From Lagopus muta (lineage: Eukaryota > Chordata > Aves > Galliformes > Phasianidae): DNA of 64,000 bases. Shown here piece after piece: positions 25,701 through 37,000 of the stretch (its first letter is position 1; the number at the start of each line of letters is the position of its first letter). Below the pieces are notes generated by a model. It worked only from the letters and a program-made list of their open reading frames with translations. It did no database searches and was not told the origin of the DNA. The DNA is taken from contig NC_064442.1 of NCBI RefSeq assembly GCF_023343835.1, forward strand, positions 16,664,501 to 16,728,500, written 5' to 3'. Position numbers and translations under genes: made by a program.

Positions 25701-28700
25701 TGAATCCATGTGGGAGGCTTTGTGTTTGAAGGAGGGCAGAAGGGAGTAAAGGAGGCTCGAGTTCTCTTTCCTGTAGCCCCTAATTTTAGAAGCCTGGAAT
25801 GTTCCATCTAGATCATTCTCTTTAAAGGCTAAACTACTCAAAGGGTTTGCATGAGGTGCACCTCTTGACTCTGATGGGGAGCAAAGTAGGAATAGGAGCT
25901 CTTAGTGGGAAATTTGGGGATCCCTTTCGAGCTTTTGCTTCTCAACTGTGTTTGCATTCATCATCTCTCCAGGCTTTAACTTAGATTATTTTATCTCATG
26001 CTTAAAAATCCTCCTTGTGTATGAGTCTATAGACTCGTGTGTCTTGCTTCTTCCAAACTGATATCACAATGGGATGTCATTGTCTTCCCCCCCCCCTTTC
26101 TCCCTTGATCATCCCAGCTATTTTAGGGATCCTTAGGGCCCAAAATTCACTCTCATGTAGTTTTGCTCCCTGCATCAATTCAAAAGACCCTGTGATGTAG
26201 CAGTTTAAGAACTCTGTAAAGCTGATACTTTTCACACCCTCTTCTCCTGCTTCTCCAGCCAAAGAATTCTTTCAACAAGTCATCATTCTCCTTCCTAGCT
26301 ATTAATGCATTTGCAGAAGAAATCAATAAAACTCATCTTCTGTGTGCAAAAAGTTGCAGTAAGGAATCTAAACTGTGTTAGACTTCTCAGGCATTAATGG
26401 AAAATAGGCTTGAGGCAATAGGTAAGGAGTGAGGAATGGGTTTTACTCTGCTAATAGTAGCTGCATAAATCTTGGTGCTTTGCTGCATAATTTTTAATCT
26501 AATGTGCTACATGGCTTAGGGGGATCATTAGATTATGACATTTTCCAAGTGGATGTGCTTTTCTTTCCAACGCAGCATGTTCAGTAAAATGCATTTATTA
26601 TCACATATTAAAAACAAACAAACAAATCATTGTTGAATTGTTATGACTATCATAGATCTAAAACAGAAACCTTATTACTATGTAATTACCAGTCTTTTCT
26701 GGATTTTGTCAGAAGATTTTTCTTGTGTTCTTCAAAGATCTTCCCCTGAAGCAGTACGGTGGTCTTTCATGGCACATGATGCCCTCTGATACATGATGCT
26801 GGGAACAAACTATTCAGTTAGCAAAAGTTTCCTTTAATTTCAGGTGCCAGTTATGTTCATCTTTACTTCTCCTGAACTGCTTGCAGAATGGGGAATGAGA
26901 TGACTCTTATTAGTAGCATAAATAATACTTGGCTTGTATTATGGGAGGTGTAGATCTAAAGTCCCACTGGAAGAGTCCTTTTAGCAGAGTGAGGGATTTA
27001 TGACCAAGCCCTGCTTTATAAAAAAGGTGCTGCAAATGTACAAAACATTCCAGCTGCTTTCATCAGTGATGTTAATGATAATCTCATCTGATGCACATGC
27101 CAGGATGGCAGTGCTGCATTTTTAGAAGTAGCAAATAATCCAGGTTAAAAAAGGAATATTCAGGCAAAGGAGGATGATAAGGATCAAAGTCCAGATTTGC
27201 TTGTTGTGACTGTGTCATATTATTGGACGTCAGGTCTATAAAGCATAGGTATCCTTGTTTACCACTCAGCTCAGAAGCAACTTGAATTAGCACTTGGGCA
27301 ATCAAGACTGGAATCTCACACAAAAGTATGTATTTCATTTGCCTGTCTGAAAAGTAAGATCTGGGATTTAGGCTATTCTAACATCTTTTTCCCTCCCTTT
27401 TCCTTTATAGTCATTAATATTTTTGCTCTTGCTGTGTGTTTTAATCAAGGACACTAATGAGCTATCAATCACTTGTGTAAGTCAGAACAAAAGGTCTGCT
27501 CTTACAAGCTTAAAGGATGCTGCTTCTGAATGCTAGCTGCTCAAATGAGAAACATTTCTATATTTTTACTCTATCTGCCTCAGTGCTTTCATAGCTGCTC
27601 ATGCCTCTGTAGATTTTAATTTAACCTATAACAAATATTTTAAGTGGGTGGTTACTGAAGAGGATCTTTAAAAACAGCCTTAGACCACATTTGACACAGT
27701 TCATGTATCACACAGGGGTTCTCAGAATCAATTATAGCAAGGGTCAAAGATCAGCACATTAGGGGGAGTTCAAGCATGGTTTGTGTTCTCCTTTTCCTTC
27801 CCAGAAAAGTCACGACATGGTTGATTAAAACTGGTGAACTATGGAGTTTAGATGAGTGAGTGAACATTATTAAATGATGTTGCTGGATTCTAAAGTTAAA
27901 CATAGCAGGTGAGAAGTGCAGATTGGGAAATATATTTTTCAGCTGAATGGTGAGATTTGTGATGTGCCTAAGCCTTGTATCAAACAATGTTCAACTCCCT
28001 AAGTAGTTTAAGCTGTTTTTTAAAGTTCTGGAAGAATTATCTTAAACACAATCAGTTATCAAAAGGAGGGACACCTCATGGAGGTCACTGGGGGTTTTTG
28101 CTGCTGACCTCGCTAAAAGCAGCCTTGATAAAAGTTCTGAGACCTGTGATCGTGCACACATATGTGTTGCATTTACCTAGTGCTTCACTTTAGTATTTAC
28201 CCCGAGGAGATTTAAAATGGGAACTTGTAGACCTGCAGCCCTTGCTCGCCAGTACAGCTTGATCTGAGGCATGTCCCAAAAGCAGAGAAAGAAGCCAAAG
28301 CCTTCTATATGGTGGATGCATCTGACCCTGTGGATGGCTCGTATAATATCAGCTGCAGCTTCAGTGGTTGCTGGAAACTGGCTTAAAAGACTATGTTCTT
28401 ATCTCTGCCATTCATTTGCTGCACTACTCCGAGGCAGCTGTATAATACAGCAGTTCTCAAATACAGATACCTTGATGCATGACCTGATTTTGCATAGTCT
28501 TGTCCTGCAGAAAAGTGAAGTTGTATGTTGGGTAGCTTGTTAGTAGCATCCGAGTTTGAAAATGAGGGCTGCATCTTCTGTGACTGTTCCCAAAACAATC
28601 AATCTCCTTGAAAGACTATGGCACTCAAGAGGAGAAAGGAAATATACAATATGGCTTTCTTGTGAAGATTTATATTTTTATGCTGTATAACGTTAGTTTG

Positions 28701-31700
28701 TCATCGTGGATGAAGTATCATCATTTATAGATACCTTCATCTTGTTAGGGAGTGTTGCCTCTGTGAGTGTACACACGTTAGTCTGCACGTGCAAAGCCTT
28801 TTCTGGGAATGGAAAGTGCTGTTCACTCATGTAGCATCTTCTCCATTTATTTGCTGATGTATTCCCTCTCTGTTTGTAAGAGGTGGCTCTGCAGATTGGT
28901 CAGTCATGAGCAGAGAAGGGGATTTTTGCACACACCCAGGCAGAAGTGATCTTTCCCAGGCGATTGCTTCAGTGACAGTTTTCCTGGTGGTACTGTCTGC
29001 TCCACGTATCACAAAGGTTCCACAAGAAATGTTTGAAAAGAAGGCCTTTACAAAGCAGATGGGCTCGTACCATAATATATACTGCCCTGGAATTTTCAGT
29101 TAGTCTCTAATGATGTCAGCACTCATGAAATCTCGAGTGAACTGGAACAGATGAATCTGTTGGATTATCCCCTTGTACAGCACTTTCTTTGTGGTGCCCT
29201 TTTGGACTCTTAGTCACAAATTATGACAAGCTAAGTGAAGAAAACTCTTCTGTAATTTACAATCCTCTGTAAATTGCACATTTAAAATCCTGTTTTAGAT
29301 TTAGATAGAAGCCTTGTAGCATTTTGTAAGATTAGTGGGTTCTTTGCAATCTGATGGGAGTGTGGTGTTTGAGAATCCTGCATCTTCTCATTAGTTTGGA
29401 ATTTAGCTTGGTAGTGCTGCACTCCTTTGAGCTGATCTGATGAAATTTCACCACCAATTAGCCAGGATTACCCTCTCTGCTTATCATATGAAGTTCTGAT
29501 CTTTTCAGTCATGGAAGTCCGTAAAGTCTGCTTGTTCTGACAGGAGCTAGTGCTTCATTCCACTCTAGAGTTGGACACATAAATACTAAGCTTACCCCTG
29601 ATAGAAGGATGTAAGTGTGAAGGATGTAAGAATAACAGCCTTTTGTTTCGGATCTTCCCCTGCACTTGGGCCCAGCTGTTCATTAGACTTTTCTGTGATT
29701 AACCACAAGAAAAGGAATGCAGCAAGTTTGAATGTGTTCCTCTTTGCATGGCTTAGCAACATGGAGTTTTATCAACAATGCTTGCAAGTTACATTAAGAG
29801 AGGGAAACTCCTTTTACATTTAAACCACGTACATAACAATGACAATCACAACCATTTCTTTATGCACTCCAGCATGGAAATAAGAGCAGTGAGGACCCAA
29901 ACTTCACTATGCTTAGCAGTGCTTGATTGTAGCACAGGAAGGCAATGACTGCCAGTGACTTTCTAGTCTACACAAAATCTCAAGCTCTGCATGGTCTTGA
30001 TTCTGACCGCCTGTCTCCAGGAAAGCTCCTGCTAAAGTAATTGCACATTTGTGTATAATTTTGGAGATGCCAGAGGAAGCCAAAGTGAGGGTGTTTGCAG
30101 CTGCTGCTGTGGGCATGGGGGCACTGCTGCATCCTTTAGTGTTTGTTTTCAGACATTTTCATGTAGAAGTTAAAAATGTATATGAAGATTAATATGATCA
30201 GCTCTTTTTACGCATGGAAACAAAGCCTGTATCTTTGTTATTTCTCTCCATCCAAAATACTACAAGGCTTTTTTCCTCAGTAAAGTGAATAAAATATGTG
30301 CCAGAGGCAGTTTCCAAGCCAAATCCTTGTGAAGAAATATTGGCCAAAGCAAGCATAGGGAGCATAAAAACAAATAATGTCCAGCTGAATTTTCATAACA
30401 CTCTGGGGTAGGTCTTAATTATATTTTTCAGTGAGACATTGGCAGTTCTTACAGCCAAGCATCCCATCTCGCAGCTTGTTAGCAGTGAGCTTGGAGCTGG
30501 TGATGTCAGTGTAGCTGAGCATGCAGTGTGCTTCTAGCTCTTTTGCAGGCAGTATTTCCTCATTCTTGGATGCTTATTTCCTTTATGTTTAATTGCTTGC
30601 TTTGATTTTAGCCTAAAGACATAAAGTTACACAAAATGATCTTGTGTTTAGGTGGCTTTCTGAGGCAGCTGCCACAATCTCTGTCGTGCCTAAATGTCCT
30701 AATAATCCGTACTGCAATATGACTGCTGTAGAATTGTCTTCTAAGTGCAGTACTGCAGAATGAAAAAAAAACAACACAGGCTTTCAGATGCATATCTAAA
30801 ACTCTGTTCCTGTTCATATTGCACGGCACAGTACCAACTCTAGTAAGTGGAAAATCCAAGTATGCTGAGGCACTGAATCTGCCGTGAGAAACAGGATGAT
30901 CATAGAATCAGCAAATATCCCAAGCTGGAAGGGACCCATAAGGATCACTGGGTCCACACAGGACCACTCAAAAATCAGTCCATGTGTCTGACAGCATTAA
31001 ACAGACACTTCCTGAATTCTGGCAAGCTGGGTGCCATGACTGCTGCCCTGGGCAGCCTGCTCAGTGCCTGACTGTCCTGTTCCTGATCCCCAACCTGACC
31101 CTCCCCTGTTGCAGCTTTATGCCGTTCCCTTGGGTTCTGTTGCTGGTCACTGAAGAGAGTAAATTAGCCCCTGCTCCAATGGTAATAACACACAGTCTGT
31201 ATTAAGTCAGCAATTCTCAGATGTGCAGTGATCAAGCATTTGTGAGATTTCACAGTTTTTGTCACGTGAAATGAGTTCCATCTCCACTGCATTTTTGTCC
31301 ATTATATGCCCTCATTTCAGACCCCTACCTAGCTAACTAATTCACTGGTTAGATCAGTGTATCCTGGAAGGAGGCTGTGATTGGCGCAGCCCACGTTACA
31401 TCTTGGGAGAGAAGGTTCCAGTAGCCAAGCATGGTGTGCCAACATCTTGCAGCAGCATTATGCTCACAGGTTGTTCTTATACACTCATCAATGTTGCTTC
31501 AGTGGCTTCATTTGAACTACTCTGATTTACACCTGCAGATATCAAAGAATACCTTTCTAACATGCCATCCAGTCTGACTGCACCCCCAGCATTTCCAGTT
31601 CAAAGTGTTGCAATTGTTTCTAACTATAACAGCAGTGCATTCCAAATTCCTTTTCTTTTCTCATGTTTATTTATAAATGCATGCCAAGAAACTATAGAAG

Positions 31701-31983
31701 GAGGGAATTTCTGAGTCATTTATCATTCTGACAAAATTCATGGTGCCTGGGAAAAGAGGTCACCTGCAGTGCACTTCTTGTCCAAAATGATTCCTTTCTT
31801 CAGTTTCATCTGTCAAAAGACATAGGAAATTGTATTTCTGCTGTAGATCTACTGTAGTAAAAGTAACTTTAAAAATGCTGTTAAGTGTTTACTGGTTCCA
31901 TTTGTTCTGATCGATTTCTTTTTCTTTTCCAGACCTTTGGTGCTGATGATGTTGTGTGCACAAGAATTTATGTAAGAGAGTAA
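19689..31983 (+). CDS. CRABP1: CRABP1, cellular retinoic acid-binding protein 1 (complete)
   Basis: CRABP1 is a cytosolic ten-stranded beta-barrel of the intracellular lipid-binding protein family. It binds all-trans retinoic acid, limits its access to nuclear receptors and hands it to CYP26 enzymes. Four exons (19689-19758, 20082-20260, 22985-23098, 31933-31983) join in frame with GT-AG junctions to give 137 residues, the family length. It starts [10 protein letters not shown], the P2-type lipid-binding signature, with helix residues [18 protein letters not shown]. The carboxylate-binding triad is present as Arg112, Arg132 and Tyr134, the last two in the terminal CTRIYVRE. K21, R30 and K31 of the helix basic patch are kept. 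The four-exon layout is the ancestral family layout. The ATG has G at -3; the frame stays open a little upstream but has no earlier ATG nearby. An ATTAAA poly(A) signal follows at 32237-32242. Confidence 0.98.
20082..20260 (+). CDS. CRABP1: CRABP1 exon 2
   Basis: 179 nucleotides, acceptor CGCCTAG and donor GTAAGA, from Gly24 (split codon) to Arg83. It covers the second helix and the beta strands including [32 protein letters not shown] and [11 protein letters not shown]. 179 nt is the size I expect for this exon in the family. Confidence 0.98.
20284..20304. repeat. (GT)n microsatellite at the start of CRABP1 intron 2
   Basis: About ten uninterrupted GT dinucleotides, beginning 24 nt downstream of the exon 2 donor site. 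Confidence 0.95.
20305..22984 (+). other. CRABP1: CRABP1 intron 2
   Basis: Apart from the GT run at its left end, this 2.7-kb intron shows no repeat or gene I can name. It turns AT-rich soon after the CpG island ends. It ends in a T-rich stretch with CTTGCCTGCAG before exon 3. Confidence 0.8.
22985..23098 (+). CDS. CRABP1: CRABP1 exon 3
   Basis: 114 nucleotides, acceptor CTGCAG and donor GTAAGA, residues 84-121 in phase 0. It includes [15 protein letters not shown] and the ligand residue Arg112 in TYWTREL. Compared with the mammalian protein I recall, Tyr95, Lys97 and Ile101 are small differences. Confidence 0.98.
23099..31932 (+). other. CRABP1: CRABP1 intron 3 (8.8 kb)
   Basis: A long AT-rich intron. 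One CR1 3' fragment is recognisable at 30901-31177. Open frames on either strand (for example 28271-28543) are under 100 codons and match no family I recognise. In other vertebrates long introns next to developmental genes often hold enhancers, but none can be recognised here from sequence alone. Confidence 0.8.
30901..31177 (-). repeat. CR1 LINE 3' fragment in CRABP1 intron 3
   Basis: It starts with CATAGAATCA, followed by AAGCTGGAAGGGACCCA, the CCCTGGGCAGCCTGCTCAGTG block and a segment near 31100-31177 that includes GCTGGTCACTGAAGAGAG. This order reads as the CR1 3' end on the minus strand, opposite to CRABP1. It is 5'-truncated and diverged. Confidence 0.85.
31933..31983 (+). CDS. CRABP1: CRABP1 exon 4, coding part with stop
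   Basis: Fifty-one nucleotides after a TTTTCCAG acceptor encode [16 protein letters not shown] and TAA. It carries Arg132 and Tyr134, which clamp the retinoic acid carboxylate. The 3'UTR continues to about 32260. Confidence 0.98.
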   Translation, partial: TFGADDVVCTRIYVRE

Positions 31984-32260
31984 AAACATCCATTTACTTG
32001 TCACCTGGGATGAAGTGGAGAGCTGTGGAAAGCCCCAGTAGAATGAGTATTTGTGTGTGCTGTTACTGATGCGGTGTTGTATGTGACCGTGTGTGTTCTA
32101 TCTGAATCTGTATCCTGTTAAGTGTATTTTACTTTATTTTTCATCACAGATGTTACTCCTTTCTCACTTTTATGCGGTCATTTTTTTGCGTCTGCTTTGT
32201 ATTCTGTAGTTGTCATTTGCAATGGTTTTACCAATGATTAAACTTATTGGGCATAACTCA
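31984..32260 (+). other. CRABP1: CRABP1 3'UTR
   Basis: Sequence after the TAA runs to an ATTAAA polyadenylation hexamer at 32237-32242, in a context (CCAATGATTAAACTTATTG) resembling the mammalian CRABP1 3' end as I recall it. No AATAAA lies nearer. The cleavage site is inferred at about 32255-32265. Confidence 0.7.
32237..32242 (+). terminator. CRABP1: CRABP1 polyadenylation signal ATTAAA
   Basis: ATTAAA hexamer 254 nt after the stop codon, followed within 35 nt by a GT-rich stretch (TTTTGGGGTGTTTTT), the expected downstream element. Confidence 0.7.
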
Positions 32261-33888
32261 CAGCTGTTTTGGGGTGTTTTTAATAGCAAACTCAGCAGTG
32301 CTTTGATTAGGATTGAAGCGCTTCTTCACCTCTGTGGAAGTCAGTGTGGAATTTCAGTGCTGTTGGCCAGACTTTTGCAAGCTGCAGGTTGCTTTCTCAA
32401 ACCCAGACGCCTGCTTCTTTCCTTCTTCTGACCTGTCACTGTGCAAGGGGCATCCAGGAACAAGTCCTGTGAGCACTGGGGCTGTGATGTGGCAGAATGA
32501 GACAAGACCAGGAGAGCTCTTTGCTCTTTCTAGTTGCATCTCTGAAGGACGATCAAGGAGAGAAACTGTTTTTACTTTGAACTGGCAGAGGTTTGCTTTC
32601 CTTGTAGAAATTCTCGCTAACCAAGTACAAAGCACAGCTGTATTTACAGGACAAATAATGCTGTGATCAAAACTATTGCTTACTGTCATCACACCCAAAC
32701 GCATCAGACCTGATCAGAGAGCCAGGAGAATCTGGTAGACTTTACTCATGTTGGTCGTAAAAAAATATGAAGCTGGGGAAAGCTGCTTTTCTCCTGTCTT
32801 CTCACCTGTGACAAGGAAGACATTACTCTGATGGACCAGGAACTCTCCTGTTCTTCAGTGTTTGAATATCTACAACTAGACAGTAGGAGCACTACTGATT
32901 GCAGTGCACTCTCCAAGCTTATCTGACCAATTTTCAACTTTGCAAAAATCATTTCTCTGCTTCACACCATTCAACCATAGCAAACTGTGAAATAGCTCAG
33001 AGGTAGCACAGTGTATGTCCCATCCGCTGAACTGCTACATCCAAATCTCGATTGTCTTGGGACATTTATGGCAAACAAATGACTTTGCCTCTTTATGACT
33101 CACTGTGCAGAGGAATCCCCTCAATAGGATTCATCAGTTGCTGTGGAGAAAACAGCTACCTGTTCTGTGTATCACATTGTGAGCTATAGCAGCACAACAG
33201 GAGACAAACAGAGGATGTCTTCTGTCTCCTCTGCTCTCCGACCTTTATCTAGGATGAGCATGCAGTATATGATATTGCAGCTGAAAAGGAGGATCTCTTC
33301 CTTCCACACTTCAATATTCAGTCAAACCCTATTTCCAAGATCTTGTCTCATTTGGTGCCAATTAAAAGCACTGCATGACAGCTTGCACTGAAGCACGAAA
33401 TGAAATTAGATTCACTTTGTTTTGGAATTAGGCGCTGCTACCAACTGATGAGAATGAAATCCTAAGGGGAATGGCAGTGATATATCTTTAATTTCTATCT
33501 TTGAAGAGTCACATTATTATCCCCTCCCTCCCCTCCCAAAATATCAATGTCAGGAGTATCTGGACCTGTTTGTGCAATCAGCTGTGCCAAAGGGACTCCA
33601 TAAAAAGCGCCAGGCAGAACTAGCTCAAACCTTCTCAGTGATGTGAACAAAACTGTTTATTGCCACATCAAGGCTCAGAAGAAAGGAGCTTTGTCTTGTA
33701 AAACATGCTGGCTCATGCCATACCCTTGCAGCAGCAGCAGGAGCCCACCAACACTGCTGGATGTTTTACTTCCAACTCCTGACTCTGGGGAGAGTCAGAA
33801 GGTGGTTGGTGGGTGTGGGGACCAATTCAAGCACAGGGAGCAAGTAGCAGACTCAAAGCTAGTGGGTAACACAGCTGTTTTGCCATTC

Positions 33889-34003
33889 ACAGAATCACAG
33901 AAACACAGAACGGCCAGGGTTGGAAGGGACCTCAAGGATCATGAATCTCCAACCTCCTGCCACATGCAGGGCCACCAACCTCCCCATTTCATACTAGACA
34001 TGC
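33889..34003 (-). repeat. Short CR1 LINE 3' tail
   Basis: ACAGAATCACAG is followed by GGCCAGGGTTGGAAGGGACC, TCTCCAACC and CTGCCACATGCAGGGCCACC, the reverse complement of the terminal CR1 segment. It closely resembles the copy at 57133-57425 over the shared 110 bp, so both probably come from the same CR1 subfamily. Confidence 0.85.
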
Positions 34004-37000
34004 TCTTGTCAGTTAGCTTTTCTGCCCTGGCATATGGTCTGTGAGGATTTAGGAAGGTATTGGTATCAACCTCACTGGTTGTCTAGAGCAAGTGAGTGCA
34101 CTTAATGGAAGCAGTGATGTTTATGTTTCATTTCTAGGAAGAATTGTGCAAAGCTGTCATGCTGCTCCAGCAAATATCCTTCAGAAAACTTTCCCATCAA
34201 CTGAAAAATACCAAGTTAGGTTTCTATCCAGTTGGCAACTGCTGTTCAAGTAGTAAAGCATGAGCTGTGAATCTGGGTTGTAGAGGTTATGATTGAAAAC
34301 AGACTCTTGAGATATGAGCTACTCAGCATAACTGAGAATTTTCTCCTTCCAGGATTTAAACTGTTCCCCCAAGCTTTGTTTACAGTCTGGCATGAAAGAA
34401 GTTCCTTTCTTTAGTAATTTCAGTATGGAACCCTCTTCACTTGATTACCTTACATTAGAGTTACTGGCACATGAGAAAATTCATGTGATGGGGACTAGAA
34501 CTGGTCCAGGGTGTTAGTTTTACGGCTCATTCTTGAAATACTGCAAAGGCCAAATTGCATTTTGTGAGTCTTCCTGGATTTAAAAGCTCTTCAAATCTAG
34601 GCACAGAAGACTTAGAATGATTTTACTGGCCTTGCAGTCATCTCCTGCCCTTCTTTTCTTTGCTGAGATTGGGCCCCTCAGGGAACATGGAAGTAGAGCG
34701 ATGCCAGGGAGACCAACAGAGACAGTTTTATTCACTTTTTGCATTAAAAAACCCATGAATGCACCTCTCCCCAGATGAGGAGGTGGGAGCAGAGTAGGGC
34801 TGCTGTACCCAGCATCTACAGAAACCTAATGTCACACTGTATGAACCTTGAACAGTTATTTGGCAGAGTAGGATCCTCAAAGCTGCCGGTAGCCATTCTA
34901 TGCGCTTGGGAGTGAGGGGTTTTTATAGGCAGACACCAGGACAGTGGAGCACCTAAGGGTTACACAGAGGGTTTGTTGACTGCTTAATAGCATTTGGATG
35001 CCTGAGAAGTGCTCCAGTGCATTTATGGATCTTGTTTTCTAGATCCAATTTAAAGAGACTCTTTGAGAGGCCTGAGACGGAGCAAACAGTGCAGCCAGGG
35101 ACAGAGCTAGGCTCACAGCTATGCATGTCAGCAAACTGTGCTTCTCCAGAGTTGCAGGAATTTCCTTTCCCTTGCGCTTCATGTTCTAGATAGCACTTTG
35201 TCACTCAGCCTGGAAGCGCTCGGTTGTTACAAGCATTTTGTGGTGACCGCTCACTGCATGGCTGCTGTCTTGCAACTCTCTCTGCCCAAGCATCTGGGCT
35301 TCTGAGGTCTGCTAGTGGCCAATGGCACCAGCCAAATGGCCGTCGGTCTTTGTCGCTGTGAACTTTATGACCGTACAAATGAATGCATTGGGAAACTCTT
35401 CCTTTATGGTTAAATAGAGTTATATTTCCCCACACAAAGCCAGCAGGGTGCAGATAACTGAGAAGGTGGGAAGGCTTCCTCCCTGGAAGACATAAAGGCC
35501 ATGTCTTGCAGCTGCCTCAGCAGTTCCGTTAGTTTAAGGTTACAGCACAAGTGAATATTCGGTTTCTTAAATGTAGGTGTCTACAGTGATTTTAGATATC
35601 CTGAGTATTCATGACCTCTGCACAATACTAGCGTATAAAACAGGCTGTGCATGAGATCTGTGCCTTTTTGGAGAGGCAGCGGCAGATCAGGGACGAAACC
35701 TGAGGGCATTACAACATAGGTGGCTGTGATTAGGCAGCTGACTTCCAGCCAACATGTCTGCAGGCTTGGGGCCATGCTACGCGCTGCAGGACTGATGATA
35801 ACTGCCTGCTCCAGTAAGACAAAGCAGGGGTTATACAGATACCTGCACCTACTTGCAGTATGTGTAACATTTCACAACAACAAAACTTCTCTACACGTGT
35901 GGGACACTAGGAATACAGCAGCCATATTTTCTGCCCTAGGCAAGAAGAGTTCATTTTAGGATTCTCCTTTGATTTTCCATACTTTGTTCTTATGCCACTC
36001 TCATAAAATTTGTATTGTTTTTCTTTTCTACAGGAAAAATAAATATCCTAACCAGTAAACAGATCAGGCAGTCAAGCTCAATTCAAAAAAAAAAATCTAC
36101 TGTGGGAAACTCAATAATAATAAAAAGTCCTGAGCCAGAAATGTGGCATTACTTTGAATTATTCAGTTCACACATATCTGTACCACCGACTACTATTGTA
36201 CAGAAACAGAGCTGTCCCCCTGCATGCTGCATGCCCTGGAGAGCTAGTGCTGCTGTAGTTCATTCTTAGTGCAAAGAGATCTATTTCTGCTGACAGGAAG
36301 CCCAAATGCCATGGGGCTACAGAATCCAGAGCCCTGTTAAAATATGGGCTGTCTGAATATCACCCTGTCAGAAGTGGAACGACGTATAGTTTTCTCTTTG
36401 ATATTACAGATGACTGGCTGAGGAGTTTGGAGAAAAAATGCTGTTGGTAATAATGAAGGAATAGGTGGAAACAGACGCCATACCACTTATTGGTCATTCC
36501 TTCATTTCAGCAGTCCCCACATTACCTCCCACAACACGAAGCCAGTTTGGATTTGAGGCAGAAAATACCACCTGGATTCTTGAAATTTCAGTTCACTCTC
36601 ACTTGACTTTTGCTGCGCTCTGATAAATCAAAGTTTTGAGAGTTCTCAAGCTGGGAACTCGTCCTGTAACTCCCATGCTGTTTCCATTTGAGGGCCTGTA
36701 GTGACAGTCCACCAACATGATCTATGGCAGGCACTCTGTTGTCTTGCCATCTACTCAAAACAAAAAGGAATCTGGCAGCTACTTGGGGTTACAGGCTCGA
36801 GTATAATTTCCTGTCAGAATGTGTTGTATGGTCACACACTGTGACAAAGGAAAGGAAGGTGGGGAGGCTTGAGATGGTTTCTGTGGCAGGGAATACGACA
36901 GTCTTCTACCAGACACTGCTGTCTCCTGCCCAAACCAGCTGCTCCTCACTGGGAGAGGCAGCTCAGTTGCTCAGGCAGGAAGGAGGTGAGATTCCAGGTG

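Noticed and set aside
28200-28600. Possible pseudogene-like stretch in CRABP1 intron 3
   Set aside because: Short open pieces in several frames looked coding-like, but I could not match them to any family or extend them without stops.
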